The position numbers were made by a program, and so were the translations under genes. Below the pieces are notes generated by a model that saw only the letters and a program-made list of their open reading frames with translations, did no database searches and was not told the DNA's origin. From Bacillota bacterium (GTDB lineage: Bacteria; Bacillota_E; JAJZYS01; JAJYTV01): a stretch of 25,963 nucleotides of DNA. Positions within the stretch are counted from its first letter, which is position 1; every line of letters begins with the position of its first letter. Below are positions 1-6,344 of this stretch, one piece after another. Where the stretch lies: the NCBI GenBank assembly GCA_021845645.1, contig JAJZVM010000051.1, positions 1 through 25,963 of the forward strand, read 5' to 3'.

Positions 1-2
1 GC

Positions 3-710
3 GAGACGGACTTCCTCTGCTACCCCCGCCTGCACGACATCCACGCGGAGATCAGGGAGGCCATGCCGCTCGGCGAGCGGCGCGGGCGTTCCTTCCTCGA
101 CGAGCAGAGCCATTACCTCGGGCCGCGACCGTACCAGCCGACAGACCCCCTGCGCCGCATCGACTGGCGCCAGAGCGCCCGCCGCGGAGACCTCTTCGTC
201 CGCACCTACGAGACGGTCGCGACGGCGCAGACCGCCATCTTCCTCGACCCCACCACCGCGCGCAACCCCTGGGACGGGATCGACACGGAGGTGCTCGAGC
301 GCACCGTCGAGCTCACCGCGAGCCTCGCGAACCACCTGATCGACCGCGGCCAGGCCGTCGGGCTCTATGTCACCGGGGTCTTCAGCGAGGCGGCCGGCAA
401 GCGCCCCTTCTCCGTGCGCGAGCGCCCGCGCAGCGGCCCGCAGCAGCTGGGGCGCATCCTCGCGGCCCTGGCGCAGCTCAGGCCACCGGGACTCTTCCGC
501 AACCTTCCCCTCATCCTGCTCGAGGAGCTGCCGACGCTCGACTACCAGGTGCAGATCATCGCGATCGCGCCGTATCTCACGAAGGACCTGCAGTTCGCGC
601 TGATGCGCGCGGGCCGCGACCATCGCACCTTCTTCCTGCAGACCGGCCCCGCCCAGCAAGGCGACCCGACCATTCCGCCCCGGGTGCGGCCGCTCTCGGT
701 CGCGCTATGA
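3..710 (+). CDS. DUF58 domain protein, 5' end outside the window
   Basis: The reading frame is open from the first bases of the window, so the true start lies upstream; the ATG at 63 is internal. The peptide has the DUF58 signature: a V/YPR-type strand, then GPRPYQPTDPLRRIDWRQSA and a following R-T-Y-E, matching the family pattern of a Tyr, a Asp-x-x-R-x-I-x-W box and a Ser-Ala-Arg. The rest folds like a von Willebrand A domain with a FLDPTT strand. DUF58 proteins are commonly encoded next to a MoxR AAA ATPase and a transglutaminase/DUF4129 membrane protein; their biochemical role is not firmly known. The stop overlaps the next start as ATGA (707-710), so the two are translationally coupled. 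Confidence 0.85.
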   Translation, partial: ETDFLCYPRLHDIHAEIREAMPLGERRGRSFLDEQSHYLGPRPYQPTDPLRRIDWRQSARRGDLFVRTYETVATAQTAIFLDPTTARNPWDGIDTEVLERTVELTASLANHLIDRGQAVGLYVTGVFSEAAGKRPFSVRERPRSGPQQLGRILAALAQLRPPGLFRNLPLILLEELPTLDYQVQIIAIAPYLTKDLQFALMRAGRDHRTFFLQTGPAQQGDPTIPPRVRPLSVAL

Positions 711-1912
711 ACACCTACCTGAGCCGCGTGCCGCGGCTGAGCCTGCATCTCATGGCCTTCGGCTGGTCCAGCGCCGTGCTCTACACCCTGGCGGCCTGGC
801 CCGCCGTGAACGTGCCCTTCTGGCTTTTCGCCCTCGCCTACCTGCTGCCGGCCCTCGCCCGCCCGCGCGGCAGCGGCCTGAGCATCGCGGCCGCTGTGGT
901 CGTCGCCGCCTTCTCAGTCCTCGTCGTGCCGACCGGGAACCTCTTCTTCGCGGTCGTCTTCCTGCTGCTGCAGAGCACAAGGGCCTTGACGCTCTCGCAG
1001 CATGCCACGGTGACCTTCCTGCGCGTCGAGCAGAAGCGCGGCATGACCATCCTGCTGCTCGTCGTCCTGGCGCGCGCGCTGGTTGGTCGGCCAAGCCCCT
1101 GGCTGATCGGTCTCAGCGTCGTGCTGTACCTCGTCGGCGCGCTTGCGGGCCTGCCGCTCGCCCACAGCCGTGAAGCCGGAGACACCCGCCCGGGCAGCGC
1201 ACAGCCGGGGCTCAGGATATCGGTCGCCATCGCCGCTGTCGCGGCCGTGATCGCCGCCATCATCGGCGGCGTGCGCTTCGCGGCGCAGCACCACGTCTTC
1301 GACTTCCTGCAGCCGATCCTGGTCGCCATCTTCAAGCCGATCGCCTACGTCATCGGCTATGTCGTGCAGTTCTTCGTCGGCCTCATTCTCGGCCATCACC
1401 CGAGGCTCCCGAAGCAGAACAAGAGTAAGATCCATTCCACCCAGCCGCGCTTCCCGCACCGCACCTACTCGACCGTCTTCATGCACCGTTTCGACATCGT
1501 TCTGATCGCGCTGGGCGTCCTCCTGCTGGTGGCACTCGTCTACCTCCTCTACCGGCGTCTGAAGGTGCGAGAGATCGCCGAGAGCCCTGATGCCAACCTG
1601 CCCGGGCAGGAAGAGGACGTCGTCCGGTCGGGCGTGCAGAGGCGGCGACATGCGCCGGACTACGGCGAAGGGGCGCGCCGGATGGTGCGGCGGACGGTCG
1701 GGCTGCACGTACGCGCCCATGACCTGCCCCCCGGTACCACCGCGAGAAGCTACGCCAGGAGCCAGGGCTGGGACGAGGAGTGGGTCGCCACCTACGAACA
1801 CGCGCGGTACGGCTTCGTGGAGCCGTTCCCGGAGCAGAAGGCACGGGAGTTCGTCGCCGCGTTCATCCGCCGATTCGGCAGAAGGGGGCGCCGCGGGCCA
1901 TCGGGGGAGTAA
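707..1912 (+). CDS. DUF4129 domain multispanning membrane protein
   Basis: This 401-residue protein has about seven or eight hydrophobic segments in its first 285 residues, the last at about 265-285. A soluble basic C-terminal region follows. Residues near 345-375 hold the DUF4129-type pattern, with LPPGTTARSYAR followed by a helix containing W and Y-E-x-A-R-Y-G-F. DUF4129 is usually found at the C-terminus of transglutaminase-like membrane proteins or as a separate protein beside DUF58/MoxR genes. No transglutaminase Cys-His-Asp domain is visible here, so this is the stand-alone type. The start overlaps the DUF58 stop by 4 bases. The true function is unknown. Confidence 0.75.
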   Translation: MNTYLSRVPRLSLHLMAFGWSSAVLYTLAAWPAVNVPFWLFALAYLLPALARPRGSGLSIAAAVVVAAFSVLVVPTGNLFFAVVFLLLQSTRALTLSQHATVTFLRVEQKRGMTILLLVVLARALVGRPSPWLIGLSVVLYLVGALAGLPLAHSREAGDTRPGSAQPGLRISVAIAAVAAVIAAIIGGVRFAAQHHVFDFLQPILVAIFKPIAYVIGYVVQFFVGLILGHHPRLPKQNKSKIHSTQPRFPHRTYSTVFMHRFDIVLIALGVLLLVALVYLLYRRLKVREIAESPDANLPGQEEDVVRSGVQRRRHAPDYGEGARRMVRRTVGLHVRAHDLPPGTTARSYARSQGWDEEWVATYEHARYGFVEPFPEQKAREFVAAFIRRFGRRGRRGPSGE

Positions 1913-2009
1913 GGCGTGGGACGCTGCCAAGGACCGCCGTGCTGCGATGCGGCCTTCCCGCATGGCTGGCCAGTTCAACGTGAGCGCCAAGTCGATTGGA
2001 GGTGGTCCC

Positions 2010-2126
2010 ATGGCATCCGAGCGCGTGCGGCTGGACGCCGACGGACGCATCGCGATTCCACCGACGTACCTTGCGGCTCTATCGCTCAAGGCCGGAGACG
2101 ATCTCGTAGCGGTGCTTGAGGAAGGG
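2010..2126 (+). pseudogene. AbrB/SpoVT-type protein gene, 5' half, split by an IS607-family element
   Basis: A strong ribosome site (GGAGGTGG, 1997-2004) precedes the ATG at 2010. The 39 codons read MASERVRLDADGRIAIPPTY and on to LVAVLEEG. This is the swapped-hairpin AbrB fold seen in MazE/VapB/AbrB-type DNA-binding proteins: a short basic strand, D-x-x-G-R-I-x-I-P, then a L-K-x-G-D-x-L turn. After residue 39 the frame runs into insertion-element DNA and stops at 2142-2144. The missing 40 codons lie at 4020-4142 in the same frame. Joined, they give a normal-length protein of 79 residues. No PIN-type toxin gene lies beside it, so it may have been a solitary regulator rather than an antitoxin. 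Confidence 0.8.
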
Positions 2127-2131
2127 CTTGA

Positions 2132-2151
2132 ACAGTTTACTTGAAAACTGT
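2132..2151. repeat. Left-end hairpin of the IS607-family element
   Basis: ACAGTTT at 2132-2138 and AAACTGT at 2145-2151 form a perfect 7-bp stem with a 6-base loop, starting five bases inside the inferred left boundary. It is AT-rich compared with its surroundings. It may be part of the recombinase binding site or of the tnpA leader; that role is an inference. Confidence 0.55.
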
Positions 2152-2176
2152 GCTAACCTCCCTTAAACGGTTCAGT

Positions 2177-2802
2177 ATGGAGAGGTTGGTTGGAATCGGT
2201 GAGGCAGCCAAGGCATTAGGTGTCTCCATCACGACGCTCAGACGATGGGAAGCGCAGGGTAAGTTGATTCCCGAACATACGGCCGGGAAGCATCGCCGCT
2301 ATGACCTGGCCAAGATCAAACCGGAGACGTACCATAGCGCACCGGATGAGCGCCGAACGATGGCCTACGCCCGTGTATCCAGCCAGGACCAGAAGGACGA
2401 TCTGGAGCGGCAGAAGCAGGTCTTGGAGTTGTATTGCGCCCGCCAGGGCTGGACGTTCGAGATCGTGTCGGATCTGGGGTCCGGCATGAACTACCAGAAG
2501 AAGGGCCTCAGACGTCTGCTCGGTGAAATTCTTGAAGGGCATGTCACCCGACTCGTGATCACACACAAGGACAGGCTCTTGCGATTCGGCGCCGAACTGG
2601 TCTTCGCCATCTGCGAGGCCAAGGAGGTCGAGGTTGTCATCCTCAACCAGGGTGAGGACACGACATTTGAGGAGGATCTGGCCAAGGACGTGCTGGAGAT
2701 TATCACCGTCTTCTGGCCCGGCTGTATGGCAGCCGCTCTCGCAAGAACCAGAAGCTGCTCGACGGCGTGAAGAGGGCGGTCGAGGAGGTGCAGGGATGCT
2801 GA
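2177..2802 (+). pseudogene. tnpA: IS607-type serine recombinase TnpA, frameshifted near its C-terminus
   Basis: From ATG 2177 the protein begins MERLVGIGEAAKALGVSITT, a MerR-like winged-helix DNA-binding domain (about 1-50). A small serine-recombinase catalytic domain follows, with Y-A-R-V-S-S (catalytic Ser about 68), R-Q-K and the conserved K-D-R-L-x-R-F-G block. Reading is normal to about residue 179 (I-T-V-F at 2702-2713). One base is then missing in the TTCTGGCCC run: inserting one base there gives S-A-R-L-Y-G-S-R-S-R-K-N-Q-K, the expected family C-terminus, ending at TGA 2800-2802 (repaired length 208). As written the frame instead runs on with unrelated residues to a stop near 2770. 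It is either an inactive transposase or a sequencing error. A TTG at 2141 could extend the N-terminus, but ATG 2177 matches the usual family start. Confidence 0.8.
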
Positions 2803-3995
2803 TGGCCCACCGCATCGCGCTTGATCCCAATCGAAAGCAGGCGACGTACTTCGCCAGGGCGGCTGGTACGGCCCGCTTCGCATACAACTGGGCGCTCGCC
2901 GAGTGGAACCGTCAGTATGCCGCGCACCGTGAGGACCCCTCTCTTCCCGCGCCGTCGGAGGCCGCCTTGCGCCGTCAGCTCAACGCGATCAAGCGCGAAG
3001 AGTACCCCTGGATGCTGGATGTCACGAAGAACGCGCCGCAGATGGCGATCATGCAACTCGGGCAGGCGTTTCGGAGCTTCTTCGCCGGGCGCTCAAAGCA
3101 CCCAACGTTCCGCAAGAAGGGCATCCACGACCGGTTCACGCTCACGAACGACCAGTTCCAGGTGGCGGGGCGCCGCATCCGCATCCCGCATCTTGGCTGG
3201 GTACGCATGCGTGAAGAGCTGCGCTTCTCCGGAAAGATCATGTCGGCGACCGTGTCCCGCACGGCGGATCGCTGGTTCGTCTCGATCGCGGTCGAGACGA
3301 CGGATGCACCAAGGCGCCCAGCGGAACACGAAGGAGTCGTAGGCATCGACCTCGGCGTGCTCGCCTTGGCTACGCTCTCGACGGGTGAGCGCATTCCCGG
3401 ACCCAAAGCACACAGGCACCAGCTCGGTCGGCTGCGCCGCCTGAGCCGGAGTCTCAGTCGCAAGCGGAAGGGCTCGAAGAACCGCGCCAAAGCGAAAAAC
3501 AAGCTGGCACGGCTTCACGCCCGGATCGCGAACATCCGGCAGGACTCCCTGCACCAGCTCACTTCGGCCCTGACGCGCCGCTTCGACGCCATCGGCATCG
3601 AAGACCTGAACGTGCGAGGCATGGTGCGCAACCATCACCTCTCCCGCTCCATCGCCGACATGGGCTTTCACGAGTTCCGCAGGAAACTCGCGTACAAGGC
3701 CGAGAGGCGCGGTGCGGCGGTCGTAGTGGCGGGCCGCTTCTTCCCGAGCAGCAAGCTCTGTTCGGCCTGCGGCGTAGTGCAGGAAGAGATGCCTTTGTCG
3801 GTGCGCTCCTGGACCTGCCCGGCCTGTCACGCCACGCATGACCGCGATCTCAACGCGGCGACCAATTTGGCCCGATACGCCGTGAGTTCCACGGTGTCTG
3901 CCTGTGGAGGGGAAGGCTCTGGCAGTGGCTATCTGCTCACTGTGAAACCGGCCCCGGCGAAGCAGGAAGTTGGCGCCAAAGCTACTCTTGGGTAG
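2796..3995 (+). CDS. tnpB: TnpB, RNA-guided RuvC-like nuclease of the IS607-family element
   Basis: This frame of 399 residues appears intact. The RuvC-like catalytic acids are visible: Asp185 in G-I-D-L-G, Glu269 in G-I-E-D-L-N and Asp351 in H-D-R-D-L-N-A-A-T-N. A four-cysteine zinc ribbon (C322-x2-C325 and C341-x2-C344) lies between the last two. The N-terminal part carries the usual helix-rich region with F-A-Y-N-W. TnpB proteins are guided by an omega RNA from the element's right end and cut DNA beside a TAM; they are the ancestors of Cas12. Start: GGAGGTG at 2784-2790 serves the ATG at 2796; an in-frame ATG at 2802 is an alternative. It overlaps the repaired tnpA stop, so the two were coupled. 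Confidence 0.92.
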   Translation: MLMAHRIALDPNRKQATYFARAAGTARFAYNWALAEWNRQYAAHREDPSLPAPSEAALRRQLNAIKREEYPWMLDVTKNAPQMAIMQLGQAFRSFFAGRSKHPTFRKKGIHDRFTLTNDQFQVAGRRIRIPHLGWVRMREELRFSGKIMSATVSRTADRWFVSIAVETTDAPRRPAEHEGVVGIDLGVLALATLSTGERIPGPKAHRHQLGRLRRLSRSLSRKRKGSKNRAKAKNKLARLHARIANIRQDSLHQLTSALTRRFDAIGIEDLNVRGMVRNHHLSRSIADMGFHEFRRKLAYKAERRGAAVVVAGRFFPSSKLCSACGVVQEEMPLSVRSWTCPACHATHDRDLNAATNLARYAVSSTVSACGGEGSGSGYLLTVKPAPAKQEVGAKATLG

Positions 3996-4039
3996 TTTTG
4001 GATAGGTCTAACGGAACGGTCCTTGTGCCTCTTGAAGAG
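3860..4039 (+). ncRNA. Predicted omega RNA of TnpB (scaffold at the element's right end, guide into the flank)
   Basis: This is inferred from the biology of TnpB: the omega RNA scaffold overlaps the 3' end of tnpB and the right end, and its guide is the sequence just outside the element. Here the scaffold would include the 10-bp palindrome TTGGCGCCAA (3970-3979) and the short stem CTAC/GTAG (3982-3995). The guide would start at 4020, inside the 3' half of the AbrB-type gene. The 5' limit given is approximate and no promoter was identified. Confidence 0.4.
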
Positions 4040-4142
4040 GGAAGAGGCGGTTCGGCGCGCGCAGGGTCTGGTGGAGCGATCTGTGCCTAAGGACGTCGAT
4101 CTCGCTGCGGCTCTCCTGCGGCAGCGCAGGCAGGAATTTTAG
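4020..4142 (+). pseudogene. AbrB/SpoVT-type protein gene, 3' half
   Basis: The 40 codons are in the same frame as the 5' half and encode SLCLLKREEAVRRAQGLVER, then S-V-P-K-D-V-D-L-A-A-A-L-L-R-Q-R-R-Q-E-F and a TAG stop. This is the usual tail of AbrB-type antitoxins: a K/R-x-x-A-V-R-R-A-Q-x-L-V helix, then D-L-x-x-x-L-L-x-x-R-R. The fragment has no start of its own. The exact in-frame fit with 2010-2126 is the best evidence for the insertion boundaries. Confidence 0.8.
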
Positions 4143-4190
4143 TCGCGGGAACAACGGTCCCGGATGACTCTTCACAACGAGGTGATCGCC

Positions 4191-4412
4191 GTGACAGCGA
4201 ACGAAGGGACCCTGGACCGCACCCTGCGCATCGCCCTCGCCATCTTGCTGGGCGTTTTGGCCCTCGGTCAGCGCGGCGCCGCGCACTGGATCCTCGCGGT
4301 CCTTGCGGGGCTCGCGTTCGTCACGGGTGTCACCGGTGTCTGCGGCCTTTAAAAGCTGCTGGGCGCCAGTACCTGCCCGGAGCACAACACCCGACCAAGC
4401 CGCCGGAAGTAG
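4191..4412 (+). pseudogene. DUF2892 (YgaP-like) membrane protein, copy 1, broken by a TAA codon
   Basis: It starts at GTG 4191 after GAGGTG (an ATG at 4164 is a longer, less likely start). It encodes N-E-G-T-L-D-R, two hydrophobic helices and G-V-C-G-L. It then meets TAA at 4350-4352, exactly where the second copy (5480-5683) has Tyr in G-F-C-G-L-Y-R-L-F-G. After the stop the same frame continues K-L-L-G-A-S-T-C-P-E to TAG 4410-4412, matching copy 2 (R-L-F-G-I-R-T-C-P-V). A single TAC or TAT to TAA change explains this. The 53-residue truncated product keeps both helices but loses the C-terminal Cys, so it could still be made. DUF2892 proteins are small inner-membrane proteins, often linked to rhodanese domains and sulfur metabolism. 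Confidence 0.75.
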
Positions 4413-4636
4413 TCGAGGCTGGGCCCCTGGCCATCCCCGACGTTCTCGGCCCTAGCGACGGCAAATGGACGCCAGACATGGGAACGCCACTTCGGCAGGA
4501 GGAGGCGCGGCGGGCCATCGGGCGCGTAGTACCCGCCGCGTTCGAACCGTTCGGTGGGTTCGGATGAAGCGCCGCCCGCGGCGGTGTCGACTGCCCCGCG
4601 TAGCCACAGGTCCCCAGGGGAAAGGAGCGACAGCCC

Positions 4637-5308
4637 GTGCCGGACCTTCAGCTCACGCACCACAGGCAGTGTGGCGCTTTGACGGCGCTTGCCCGCGACC
4701 TCGCGCTGGTCCTGCCGCACGCGACGGTGCGCAAGGTGGCCAAGGGGGCGCAGCTCTATCGCCCGGGCGACCCGACCGACCACTTCTACCTTCTGCTCGA
4801 AGGCAAGGTGCGCACGAGCATCGTCGGAGGTGACGGGCAGGGGTTCATTCTGCAGGATGTCGGGCCCGGCGAATCCTTCGGCGAGCTATGCTTCTGCGAG
4901 GTTCGCGCCCGCCAGGAGCAGGCGGTGGCCTTGGAGACGTCGCGCGTAGCGCGGATCGGCCTCGCAGAGCTAGCCCGGTTCGCGGATGGCGGGGGACTCT
5001 GGCAGATCGTCGAGATGTTCACCCATCGCCTAGCCGAACTGGAGCGTCAGTTGCACGAGGTTGCAACGGCGTCCGTCCGTGATCGGGTCTGGAACTTCCT
5101 GCAGCGCGAGGCGACATCCGCTGTGGATGCGGAAGGCTTTGCCCCGCTTGGGGGCGTCTATACGCATCAGGAGATCGCCGCGCGCGTCTTCACGACGCGT
5201 GAGCAGGTCAGCGCGCACCTTACCGCGCTGCGCCATGAGGGCCTGGTGCGCTACCGCCGCGGCCAGCCGATCGAGGTGCGACTGCGCAGCAAAGGCAAGG
5301 CGCTGTGA
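4637..5308 (+). CDS. Crp/Fnr-family transcriptional regulator
   Basis: This 223-residue protein starts at GTG 4637 behind AAAGGAG (4621-4627). Residues about 20-130 form a cyclic-nucleotide-binding beta-barrel with F-Y-L-L-L-E-G-K-V and P-G-E-S-F-G-E-L (77-84). A dimer helix follows, then a Crp-type winged HTH (about 145-215) with Y-T-H-Q-E-I-A and T-T-R-E-Q-V-S-A-H-L. The Arg-Ser that contacts cAMP phosphate in E. coli Crp is not conserved (A-R-Q-E-Q-A instead), and no Fnr-type N-terminal cysteine cluster is seen, so the ligand is unknown. It lies between two related DUF2892 genes, which makes them likely targets. Confidence 0.88.
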   Translation: MPDLQLTHHRQCGALTALARDLALVLPHATVRKVAKGAQLYRPGDPTDHFYLLLEGKVRTSIVGGDGQGFILQDVGPGESFGELCFCEVRARQEQAVALETSRVARIGLAELARFADGGGLWQIVEMFTHRLAELERQLHEVATASVRDRVWNFLQREATSAVDAEGFAPLGGVYTHQEIAARVFTTREQVSAHLTALRHEGLVRYRRGQPIEVRLRSKGKAL

Positions 5309-5413
5309 TCGCCGCCACCATCCAACCGTCACGGCGCCGCCCATGCGAGACCGGCCAGGTAAGCCGCGGCCATGGCGAATGCGTGCGGGGGCAGGCGTTC
5401 CGCGCGCCGCGAT

Positions 5414-5427
5414 GTATTAAATCATAC
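5414..5427. promoter_or_regulatory. Possible operator upstream of DUF2892 copy 2
   Basis: GTATTAAATCATAC is an imperfect palindrome (GTAT at the left pairs with ATAC at the right, with a further inner A-T pair). It lies in an unusually AT-rich patch, 53 bases before the GTG start of the DUF2892 gene. It could be a site for the neighbouring Crp/Fnr-type regulator. It does not match the E. coli Crp or Fnr consensus, so this is only a candidate. Confidence 0.25.
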
Positions 5428-5479
5428 AGACAGTGGGTACGGCGAGGTCCCATACTGCGAACGACAGGAGGTGCCCGCC

Positions 5480-5683
5480 GTGGCCGTCAACGAAGGTACC
5501 CTGGACCGCATCGTGCGCGTCGTGCTCGCGGTTGTGCTCGCAGTTTTGGCCCTCGGTCAGCATGGCGCCGCGCAGTGGATCCTCTGGATCCTCGCGGCAA
5601 TCGCGCTCATCACCGGCGTCACGGGCTTCTGTGGGCTCTACCGGCTCTTCGGCATCCGCACCTGCCCTGTGCGCAAGAACTGA
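5480..5683 (+). CDS. DUF2892 (YgaP-like) small membrane protein, copy 2
   Basis: This 67-residue protein starts at GTG 5480, with GGAGGTG (5467-5473) placed correctly; the longer frame from 5372 has no comparable site. The N-terminus is V-N-E-G-T-L-D-R-I-V-R. Two membrane helices follow, joined by a G-Q-H-G-A-A-Q-W turn, then G-V-T-G-F-C-G-L-Y-R-L-F-G and a C-terminal T-C-P. This is the full DUF2892 pattern, with two conserved cysteines near the end. It closely resembles the broken copy at 4191, so the Crp/Fnr-type gene sits between duplicates. The family's function is unproven; it is often found with sulfur-transfer proteins. Confidence 0.8.
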   Translation: MAVNEGTLDRIVRVVLAVVLAVLALGQHGAAQWILWILAAIALITGVTGFCGLYRLFGIRTCPVRKN

Positions 5684-5750
5684 CCGAGTCGTCCGGCGGG
5701 ATTGCCGTCCGCCAAAGGTCCGATCGACTTTCCCGGACCGGACGACGCCG

Positions 5751-5779
5751 AAGGGGCGACCCCACGTGGGTCGCCCCTT
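5751..5779. terminator. Bidirectional hairpin between convergent genes
   Basis: AAGGGGCGACCC (5751-5762) and GGGTCGCCCCTT (5768-5779) form a perfect 12-bp stem with a 5-base loop. It lies between the end of the DUF2892 gene (5683) and the end of the convergent peroxiredoxin gene (5798). There is no long T tract on either side, so efficiency is uncertain. Confidence 0.6.
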
Positions 5780-5797
5780 CGACACGCCTCAGCTGTC

Positions 5798-6232
5798 CTA
5801 TCCCAGGCTCTCCGCCGCCTTGGTCACCGCCGCGGCGTGCCCGTCCACTTTGACGTCGTACCACACCTCACGCAGCGTGCCCTGGGCGTCCACGAGGTAG
5901 GTCGTGCGCTTCGCGTGACCGGTGTCGCCCAGGATGCCGAGTTCCTTTGCGGCCTCGCCGCCCTCGTCGGACAGGATCGGGAAGCGCACCCCGAGTTCCT
6001 TCTGGAAGCGCTGGTTCACGTCCGCGGGATCGGTGCTGCAGCCGAACACCTGGAAGCCTCTTGAGCCCAGCTCGTCGAGCGACCGCTCGAAGTCCTGCGC
6101 CTCGATCGTTCAGCCGCCCGTGAAGGCCTTCGGAAAGAAGTAGAGCACGAACGCCCTCTTGCCGCGCTCAGCGTTGACGGGGCCGAGGCCCGGAAGTTCC
6201 GGGAAGCGGTCTCCCGCCTCGAGTCTGGACAT
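5798..6232 (-). CDS. Peroxiredoxin (BCP/AhpC-TSA type), probable selenoprotein with in-frame UGA at the peroxidatic site
   Basis: The frame from ATG (6232-6230), behind GGGGGAGGG, to TGA at 5800-5798 is 144 residues if the UGA at 6112-6110 is read as selenocysteine (residue 41). The peptide around it is P-K-A-F-T-G-G-U-T. This is the peroxiredoxin active-site pattern P-x-x-x-T-x-x-C with Sec at the peroxidatic Cys. Downstream are F-G-C-S-T-D (Cys65, the only Cys), F-P-I-L-S-D-E, and the conserved Arg in K-R-T-T-Y-L-V-D. The usual BCP resolving Cys five residues after the active site is absent, so Cys65 or an external thiol must resolve. Role: reduction of hydroperoxides in the cytosol. A candidate bacterial SECIS hairpin lies 20-35 nt after the UGA. 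The alternative is a nonsense-mutated pseudogene, in which case only a fragment from about 6049 could be made. Confidence 0.75.
6075..6090 (-). promoter_or_regulatory. Candidate bacterial SECIS hairpin of the peroxiredoxin gene
   Basis: On the minus strand, UCGAGC (6090-6085), loop GGUC (6084-6081) and GCUCGA (6080-6075) form a perfect 6-bp stem. The loop starts 26 nt after the UGA. Bacterial SECIS elements lie just downstream of the UGA inside the coding region, with a G among the first two bases of a small apical loop. The E. coli fdhF element also presents GGUC in its loop. The match is visual and was not scored by a program. Confidence 0.6.
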
Positions 6233-6344
6233 GGAACCCTCCCCCTTCTCCGCGGAGGGCCGCCGCTGGGCAGACACCCCGGACCGGCCCGACCTGCGGA
6301 TAGGATCTCATTCCAGGTCGTCCGGGATGCTCCTGCAAGGGCAC

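Larger units (their letters stand above)
2127..4019 (+). mobile_element. IS607-family insertion element (tnpA + tnpB), about 1893 bp
   Basis: It contains a MerR-like HTH plus serine-recombinase gene followed by tnpB, the defining layout of the IS607 family. The boundaries are inferred from the interrupted AbrB gene: joining base 2126 to base 4020 restores an uninterrupted frame of 79 codons. Both ends show GG at the junction (2125-2126 and 4018-4019), and there are no terminal inverted repeats or longer target duplication. This fits the serine-recombinase mechanism of IS607, which exchanges strands at a dinucleotide. The left end has a 7-bp hairpin (2132-2151) and the right end a 10-bp palindrome (3970-3979). 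Confidence 0.85.

Noticed and set aside
914..2089. A 391-codon minus-strand open frame opposite the DUF4129 gene
   Set aside because: It is a shadow of the coding strand. The plus-strand frame has membrane segments and overlaps the DUF58 gene properly.
2141..2176. TTG at 2141 as the tnpA start
   Set aside because: It would add 12 residues not typical of IS607 recombinases and lies inside the left-end hairpin; ATG 2177 matches the usual start.
4350..4352. Stop inside DUF2892 copy 1 considered as a recoded codon like the peroxiredoxin UGA
   Set aside because: It is TAA, not TGA, and copy 2 has Tyr at this position, so a simple nonsense change is the better explanation.
4540..4560. GTTCGAACC resembling a tRNA T-loop
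   Set aside because: No matching acceptor, anticodon or D arms can be folded around it on either strand.
4349..4783. A 144-codon minus-strand open frame in the gap before the Crp/Fnr gene
   Set aside because: It overlaps the conserved start of the regulator on the other strand and has no ribosome site or family signature. The gap 4413-4636 otherwise shows nothing I can support.
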